Assembly (NCBI RefSeq): GCF_937616625.2
Contig: NC_065577.1
Location: forward strand, 10,085,001-10,149,000
Length of the DNA stretch: 64,000 nucleotides
Direction of reading: 5' to 3'
DNA from: Mercurialis annua
Lineage: Eukaryota > Streptophyta > Magnoliopsida > Malpighiales > Euphorbiaceae
The position numbers and the translations under genes were made by a program. The notes under the pieces were generated by a model. It saw only the letters and a program-made list of their open reading frames with translations, did not search any database and was not told the DNA's origin. Below are positions 57,711 through 64,000 of the stretch, piece by piece; the stretch's first letter is position 1; every line of letters starts with the position of its first letter.

Positions 57711-58189
57711 TCTATACTATATATAAAAGCACGGATGGGGGGAGGACAAATTTATTGAATAATCCTTTTCAGTTTATTACTAAATAAAAGTTTTATAGTC
57801 ATTAACTAATTAGTTATTTAATTAATCACTATTGTAATTAAAGTTCTAATTAGAATAGGTAGCTAAATTATCTCCAATTTAATTTTTAGTATGTAAAAAA
57901 TAACTAAATTATCTACAAATTAGTAGGAATACCTATCTTTTAGTTTGATTGAACTACAAAATTAAAAATACTTATTTAATCAATATATTATTATTTAAAT
58001 TTCTATCTTATTATTCAGTATGGAAAAATATTTTATAACCGAATATATTATATTTACTTTTACAATAATTCTTAACTAATTTAATATTAATTACAAATAA
58101 AAAATTAATATAATTATATTAAATTTACTAATATGTTTATTGACGAGTTACGTTACGAGCCACGTGCATAGCACGTAATGCAAAACTAG
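57711..58189 (+). mobile_element. Helitron B (non-autonomous), directly abutting A
   Basis: Starts TCTATACTATATATAAAAG immediately after the CTAA of Helitron A and ends CTAG at 58186-58189 before T. Hairpin ACGTGC-ATA-GCACGT 12 bp from the end. 479 bp, AT-rich, no ORF. Its body matches Helitron E and the fragment at 6145-6503. Confidence 0.88.
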
Positions 58190-58229
58190 TACATATAAAC
58201 TACCACGACTCAAAACTACAAAAAACTAT

Positions 58230-59228
58230 TGTCTAGGGGCGGTCCACAAAGTGTGTCCGAATTTTGTTGGACCTTAATTGATTCAATCTCTTCTATTTTG
58301 ACCATGACAATTAACACCAAAGGTTCTAACACTCTAATTAAGTGTGTAGGAACCCCCCGGAACACTCGAAAAGCAAATCGGACATCTCTAGCGACAATCG
58401 AATTTTTCGATCACCAAGCTGTCCAGAGGAAGTTGGCGGGCGCCAACATTAGTTCGCGGGAGCGAACTTAATCAGACATGAATAGGGGCTGAAGCTCGCG
58501 AGTGCCAGATTCAACAAGTGTTGAGGGCGAAGTTGAGTTCGCGGGCGCGAAGTGTACCTCGCGGGCGCGAAGTTTAAATCTCAAAAAGTTGAGTTGCAAC
58601 GGTCATTTATTACACCCAACGAGGTGCTGACACTTCAGCAGAGGACCGTTGAGAACTTTGTCCAAGGAGCCGTTCGCGGGCGCGAAGTTAAGTTGGCGGG
58701 CGCGAACCTAGTCTGGCAAGGCATTCTTGGAAAAGTTGATTTGTTACTCTTTTGCTACACACAAAAGGAGTAACGGGAAGAATTGTTTGGAGGCCTATAT
58801 ATATCATACTATTGTGTATGGAAAAGGGTTGACAACCAAAGCATTCAAACCTCTCAAGCAATCTTCAAATCTTGTGTGAAAAACCTTTGTAATTTGTTGG
58901 TTTAAGAGTGAACCCTAGAAACTCTTGTTGTTGTTTGGTTTGTAGTTTTGCCTAGAAAAACTATAGGTTGTTGTTGTTAGTTGTTGGTTTGGGTTGAGCC
59001 TTTGAAAACCTAAGTTGGGAGTGAACTTGTAAAAACTCCAAGTTTAGTGGAAACCTCTAGTTTGAGGGAAGTGGATGTAGGTGAGTGTGTTAATCACCGA
59101 ACCACTATAAATATTGTGTGTTCTTCCTTCTCAAACCTCCATTAATTTAGTTTTAATCAAATCCGTAATCCGCAAAAGTTTTTAGTGGCAACTATTCAAC
59201 CCCCCCTTCTAGTTGCTATTGGGTTACA
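58230..59228 (+). repeat. 5' LTR of the copia element (borders tentative)
   Basis: Likely from TGTCTAGGGGCGG to GGGTTACA, ~1.0 kb. The 3' border is set by the primer site two bases on; the 5' border is the first plausible TG after the Helitron and cannot be checked without the 3' LTR. Six GC-rich palindromes with a (C)GGG(C)G centre lie at 58432-58707. Confidence 0.6.
58432..58707 (+). repeat. Cluster of six CGGGCG-centred palindromes in the copia LTR
   Basis: GTTGG-CGGGCG-CCAAC (58432-58447), TTCG-CGGGAG-CGAA (58453-58466), TTCG-CGGGCG-CGAA (58538-58551 and 58673-58686), TCG-CGGGCG-CGA (58559-58570), and GTTGG-CGGGCG-CGAAC with one mismatch (~58692-58707). Confidence 0.88.
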
Positions 59229-59230
59229 AG

Positions 59231-59242
59231 TGGTATCAGAGC
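59231..59242 (+). other. Primer binding site, initiator tRNA-Met
   Basis: TGGTATCAGAGC, complementary to the 3' end of plant initiator tRNA-Met, two bases after the proposed LTR end. Confidence 0.88.
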
Positions 59243-59291
59243 TTGGTGCTCTAGTTGTGCTTAATTGCAAGAGTTTGAAGATCCAAAAGCA

Positions 59292-61367
59292 ATGGAAGGG
59301 TTTCTCAACAATTCCATAAGACCATACTTTGATGGTACCGATTATGCGTATTGGAAGCAAAAGATGGAGAAGTATCTTGATAGTGAAAATGTGAATCTAT
59401 GGCAATGCATAAGGAAGCCATGGGTTTGTCCTACAAATCTTGTTGATGGTGTTGAGGTGAATAAGCCAAGAGATGATTGGACTCCCCTTGAGGAAATTGC
59501 CTACTTGAAAAACAATAAGTGCATGTCCACTCTCTATCATGCACTCTCTAGAGAAGAAGGAGGAAAAATTCTTCATTGTCAAACCGCAAAGGAGATATGG
59601 GTTACTCTTGAGAATCATCATGAAGGAACTAGTGAAGTTAAGTTCAAGAAGATTCAACTCCTAACTCAAGAATATGAGATGTTCTTCCACAAGGCCGGAG
59701 AGAAGGTGACCGAGATGACCAACCGACTTCTCAAGATTGTTGAGGCATTAAGGAAGTATGGGAAGCATTACTCCAAGGCGGATGTCAATAGCAAAATCTT
59801 GAGGTCTTTGCCAAGGAGTCTCTATGAGTCAAAAGTCACCTCCATTGAGGAAGCAAATGATCTCACAAAGCTCAATACCGATGAGCTAATTGGTAAGCTT
59901 CTTACCTTTGAAATGTACATTGAAAGGGAAGAGCCTAAAGAAGAAAAGAAAAAGGTGCTAGCTTTGAAGGCTAAGGAGACCAAGGTCAAAGAAACTAAGG
60001 CAAAGGAAGCTAAAGAGTCAAGCTACTCTAGTGATGATGAGTTTCTTGAATTGGACTCGGATGATGGGAGTGACAAAGAAATGGCTTTGTTCACCAAGAG
60101 ATACAACAACTACATCAAGAGGAAGCAAGACAAAAGCAAGAGAGAATTTCACAAAAGACCCTTCAAGAAGGAAGATGTGAAATGCTATGAGTGTGGCAAG
60201 AAAGGCCATATGAAAAATGAGTGCAACAACAATGAGAAGAATCCACAAAGATCACATAGGAAAGATAAAGATGTCAAGAAAAGGGCTTACAAAGTGACAT
60301 GGGATGACTCTAGTGAAGAGGATGAGGACTATGAAAGTGAAAAAGCCAACATTTGTTTCATGGCCAATATAGAGGAAGCCTCTTCCACTAAGGTACACAA
60401 TGACTCCTCTATTTCCTCTTCTTCTATTGATGATCTCTCTACCCATGATCATGAAAGTGATAGTGGGGATGAGAAGGTGGAAATGATGAAAACTATGGCT
60501 AAGAAAGTCAATAGCTATAAGAGAAAAATTGTGAAAAACAAAGAAGATTTTTCCTTACTTGAGGCTAAAATTAATGATTTTCAAAAACAAATTGTTAATT
60601 TGAATTTACAAAATGAATCCTTAAAAAATTCAATTTCTCTACTCAATACTTCCAATCTCACTTCTCTCAACTCTTTGAAAGAAGAGAATGAGAAATTAAA
60701 GAAGGAAGTGATTGAGTACAAAACTTCTTTGACTAAGTTTCAAAAGGGAAAACAATCTTTAGATGAGATGTTGACTTTTCAAAGACCTTCTTCTTCTAAG
60801 GAAGGATTGGGTTTTGTGGCTAGTTGCTCATCATCTCCATCCTCTAGAACCACCTTCAAGAGAGCTAGAACGATACAATCTTCTTCCATAGATGTGGAGT
60901 TCACAAAGGAGACAACACCCTCTAGTCCTTCTATGACTAAGATGGATGTTGATCCTCCACAAGCTAAGGCCAACACATCTAAGGATGATGAGCCTAAAGT
61001 TACCAAGTCAAGCATTCCAACAAATGCTAAGGCTAAGGACACTAGACCAAGCATTCCCAAGAATGCTAAGCCTAGAGGTCCCAACCCCAAGGGACAACCA
61101 CCCAAGGGTAAGAATGCTCACACCAACCCAAGACAACCTCACACATGTTGCTCTTGTGGTAAGGATGCTCCTTCAACTCATTCTAAAACATGGAGACCTA
61201 AGCCCAAAAAGGCTAAGTCAACCATTAGATGTTTCTATTGCATGAAGGTTGGGCATACAAATGGAAGGTGCTATGTGAGGAAAATCCACTTGAACTTGAT
61301 TCACTTGGATGATTCCAAGACTAACCCTCAAGGACCCAAGTACATTTGGGTACCTAAAAGTTCTTAA
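59292..61367 (+). CDS. Copia gag protein
   Basis: 691 residues from ATG 59292 (good context GCAATGG; upstream in-frame codons include no ATG) to TAA 61365-61367. The N-terminal ~200 residues are the copia gag fold of the UBN2/DUF4219 type (YFDGTDYAYWKQKMEKYL, LWQCI, AKEIWVTLENHHEGT, KIQLLTQEYEMF). An acidic linker follows, then a CCHC knuckle at residue 298 (CYECGKKGHMKNEC). A Ser-rich/acidic region and a predicted coiled coil (~390-480, Lys/Leu/Asn-rich) precede a Pro/Lys-rich tail and a second knuckle at 647 (CFYCMKVGHTNGRC). Two knuckles and the large size are as in SIRE gag. Gag packages the RNA into virus-like particles. Pol follows in the same frame after two stops. Confidence 0.92.
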   Translation: MEGFLNNSIRPYFDGTDYAYWKQKMEKYLDSENVNLWQCIRKPWVCPTNLVDGVEVNKPRDDWTPLEEIAYLKNNKCMSTLYHALSREEGGKILHCQTAKEIWVTLENHHEGTSEVKFKKIQLLTQEYEMFFHKAGEKVTEMTNRLLKIVEALRKYGKHYSKADVNSKILRSLPRSLYESKVTSIEEANDLTKLNTDELIGKLLTFEMYIEREEPKEEKKKVLALKAKETKVKETKAKEAKESSYSSDDEFLELDSDDGSDKEMALFTKRYNNYIKRKQDKSKREFHKRPFKKEDVKCYECGKKGHMKNECNNNEKNPQRSHRKDKDVKKRAYKVTWDDSSEEDEDYESEKANICFMANIEEASSTKVHNDSSISSSSIDDLSTHDHESDSGDEKVEMMKTMAKKVNSYKRKIVKNKEDFSLLEAKINDFQKQIVNLNLQNESLKNSISLLNTSNLTSLNSLKEENEKLKKEVIEYKTSLTKFQKGKQSLDEMLTFQRPSSSKEGLGFVASCSSSPSSRTTFKRARTIQSSSIDVEFTKETTPSSPSMTKMDVDPPQAKANTSKDDEPKVTKSSIPTNAKAKDTRPSIPKNAKPRGPNPKGQPPKGKNAHTNPRQPHTCCSCGKDAPSTHSKTWRPKPKKAKSTIRCFYCMKVGHTNGRCYVRKIHLNLIHLDDSKTNPQGPKYIWVPKSS

Positions 61368-61385
61368 TTTCCTTGTGTGTTTTAG

Positions 61386-64000
61386 GGCAAAGGAGTAGCC
61401 ATCAAGGAAAATCGACCTTGGATTGTGGATAGTGGGTGCTCAAGGCACATGACCGGAACTTCAAAGCTATTCACAACCCTTCAATCAAAAGATGGTGGCT
61501 ATGTAACCTTTGGTGACAATGCAAAAGGAAAAGTGGTTGGTATTGGTAAGATTGGTAAGACTTCAAACTCATCTTCTTGTATTAGAAATGTTCTATTAGT
61601 TGATGGTTTGAAGCATAACTTGTTGAGTGTAAGTCAATTATGCGATAGTGGCTTAAGAGTCACTTTTGACTCTAAGGCTTGTTACATTACTCAAGTTAGT
61701 GATAACAAGACCATCCTTAGAGGAGAAAGGAGTGAAAATATTTACATAATTGACTTAGACTCAACTTCTAACAAGAATCTCAAGTGTCTTATGTCCACAA
61801 AGAACGAGCCTTGGCTTTGGCATAGAAGGCTTGCCCATGCTAACATGGAGTTGATAGACAACTTGAGAAAAGGAGAACTTGTGATTGGACTTCCGGATTT
61901 TAAATTTGAGAAGGACAAAGTTTGTGCTTCATGTCAAATGGGGAAACAACACAAGTCATCCTTCAAATCCAAAAAGGTGGTAAGTACATCCAAACCTCTT
62001 CAATTGATTCATATGGATTTATTTGGACCATCTAGAGTTGCTAGTTTGGGTAGTAAGCACTATACCTATGTCCTTGTTGATGATTACTCTAGATATACTT
62101 GGGTTATTTTCATGGCTCATAAGGATGACACTTTTGATGCTTTTAAAAGTTTTTCAAAACTTGTTCAAAACAAAATGGGATATTATATTATGAGTATAAG
62201 AAGTGACAATGGTGGTGAATTTAAAAATCATCTTTTTGAAAGCTATTGTGAAGACCTTGGTATTTCTCATGAGTTCTCGTGTCCTAGAACTCCCCAACAA
62301 AATGGGGTAGTGGAAAGGAAGAATAGGTCCCTTATAGAAATGGCGAGGACTATGCTAAATGAATTTAAATTACCAAGCTATTTTTGGGCGGAAGCCGTCA
62401 ATACTTCTTGTTATGTGCAAAATCGTGTTTTGAAAAGATCCATTTTGAATAAAACACCTTATGAGTTATGGATGGGAAGAAAACCCAACATTTCATATCT
62501 AAGAGTTTTTGGGTGTAAATGCTTCATATTAAATACAAAGGATAACCTAGATAAATTTGCTTCAAAATCCAATGAAGGCATATTTTTAGGTTATTCTACA
62601 TGTAGAAAAGCCTATAGAGTATTCAATAAATCCACTTTGCTTGTTGAAGAATCTATGCATGTTGTTTTTGATGAAAACAATACACTTGATGGGAAAGGTA
62701 TGGATTTTGTAGATCATTTTGGATCACTAGACATTGGAGAGGTTGATCCCACATTCAACAAGATGGATGATGAAGAGAAACCTCAAGAAAGTGCACCAAT
62801 GCAAACAACACTTGAGGAAGACTTTCCACAAGAGGAAGATCCGCACCCGGAACTCCCTAAAGCGACAAGAACAACGAAGAACCACCCAAGAGAGCAAGTA
62901 CTTGATGGATTCCAAAGAGGTATATTCACTAGATCTCAAGCCTCTAACAACCTTGCATTTCTCTCTCAAATTGAGCCAAGGACCATTGAAGAGGCTATCA
63001 ATGATGAGTGTTGGGTGATTGCAATGCAAGATGAACTCAACCAATTTGAGAGGAGTAATGTTTGGGAATTAGTCCCTAGGCCTAGCTTTGGTTCTATTAT
63101 TGGCACAAAATGGGTCTTTAGAAATAAACTTGATGAGGATGGAGTCATTACTAGAAACAAAGCTAGACTTGTTGCCAAAGGATATAGCCAAGAGGAAGGT
63201 ATCGATTATGATGAGACCTTTGCCCCCGTGGCTAGATTAGAGGCTATTAGAATTTTGCTTGCATTTGCATGTCATATGAATTTTAAACTTTATCAAATGG
63301 ATGTAAAGAGTGCCTTCCTAAATGGTTTTATTCAAGAAGAAGTTTTTGTCTCTCAACCTCCGGGTTTTGAAAACTTTGAATTTCCTAACCATGTTTTTAA
63401 ACTTAACAAGGCTCTCTACGGATTGAAACAAGCACCTAGAGCTTGGTATGATAGGCTTAGCACATTCCTCATCATAAACGGTTTTACTAAGGGTAAAGTG
63501 GATACCACTCTTTTCATCAAAAGAAGTTTTAAAGACATTCTTGTTGTGCAAATTTATGTTGATGACATAATCTTTGGTGCTACTAATGAGTTGCTTTGTG
63601 AGGATTTTTCAAAGTGCATGACAAATGAATTTGAAATGAGCTTAATGGGAGAACTTAAGTTCTTCTTGGGGCTTCAAATCAAGCAAAGTAATGAGGGAAT
63701 ATTCATCAATCAAGCCAAATACACTAAAGAATTACTCAAGAGATTTGGCATGGATGGATGTAAGACAAGCAAAACCCCTATGCCCACCAATGCTAAAATT
63801 GACAAGGATGAAAGTGGTAAGAACTTTGATGAAAAGAAATATCGAGGTATGATTGGTTCCTTACTCTATCTTACCGCTAGTAGACCGGATATAATGTTTA
63901 GTGTTTGCCTTTGTGCTCGTTTTCAATCTTGTCCGAAAGAATCTCATTATTATCATGTCAAAAGAATTTTCAAATATCTCATGGGCACACAACACTTAGG
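61386..64000 (+). CDS. Copia pol polyprotein, open to window end
   Basis: No stop in 871 codons, in the same frame as gag, separated from it by TAA (61365) and TAG (61383). Order: aspartic protease ([13 protein letters not shown] near 61422-61460); gag-pre-integrase/zinc-binding HHCC ([10 protein letters not shown]...[10 protein letters not shown]); integrase core with the D,D-35-E set ([29 protein letters not shown]); reverse transcriptase ([45 protein letters not shown] at 63555-63566), and the connection region ([17 protein letters not shown]...). The RNase H would follow outside the window. There is no obvious ATG near the start of this frame, so it is probably made as a gag-pol fusion by stop suppression or splicing. 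All visible catalytic residues are present. Confidence 0.93.

Larger units (their letters stand above)
58230..64000 (+). mobile_element. Ty1/copia retrotransposon, SIRE-like, cut by window end
   Basis: 5' LTR, tRNA-iMet primer site, large gag (691 aa, two zinc knuckles) and pol in the order protease-integrase-reverse transcriptase, which defines Ty1/copia. The long gag with an acidic/coiled-coil tail and the gag-pol stop arrangement fit the SIRE/Maximus lineage. RNase H, any env-like ORF and the 3' LTR lie beyond 64000. Pol is uninterrupted, suggesting a recent insertion. Confidence 0.92.

Overview
This is a stretch of plant nuclear DNA, almost certainly from an angiosperm and probably a eudicot. 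The evidence is an L1-type LINE with a plant domain order, Ty1/copia (SIRE-like) and Ty3-type LTR retrotransposons with plant tRNA primer sites, plant-type Helitrons, Mutator-like elements with 9-bp target duplications, and a spliced MATH-domain gene. The base composition is AT-rich and the species cannot be named from the sequence. I saw no tRNA, rRNA, CRISPR or bacterial-type feature.

Layout. 1-4651: 3' part of a LINE (ORF1 end, almost complete ORF2, poly-A tail). 5036-8522: an inverted-repeat composite holding a Mutator-like MITE (5671-7021) whose terminal repeats are tiled with perfect hairpins. 8523-19987: a complete minus-strand non-coding LTR retrotransposon (LARD-like; TSD TTATT) with a 2.4-kb insertion in its 5' LTR. 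20064-20270: a long palindrome. 20673-20833: last exon of a decayed MATH gene. 21148-28706: a Mutator-like element split by a non-autonomous gag-only LTR element (22148-28649; TSD ACGTG). 28730-49462: three nested layers, Helitron E > Helitron D > a tandem LARD array (LTR-internal-LTR-internal-LTR, 28748-46887; TSD TCTAT). 49691-49859: the preceding exon of the decayed MATH gene, with an LTR-like fragment just beside it. 51100-52919: an intact six-exon MATH gene on the minus strand. 53623-53921: a MITE. 56797-58189: two Helitrons joined end to end. 58230-64000: 5' LTR, gag and most of pol of a SIRE-like copia element running off the window.

The only ordinary host gene is the MATH gene. Next to it lies a partial tandem copy (exons 5-6) whose intron 5 has grown from 166 bp to about 28.9 kb by successive transposon insertions. 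Every boundary in that nest could be read from matching target duplications, so the order of insertion is recoverable.

The most unusual signal is RNA/DNA-structural. The LTRs of the two LARD families, and the TIRs of one Mutator-like MITE, carry runs of abutting perfect hairpins. In one LARD LTR four hairpins keep an almost invariant loop while their stems change in a compensatory way, and a homologous hairpin in the other LARD family also shows compensatory stem changes. Separately, GC-rich palindromes with a shared CGGGCG centre occur in the LTRs of two unrelated retrotransposon superfamilies.
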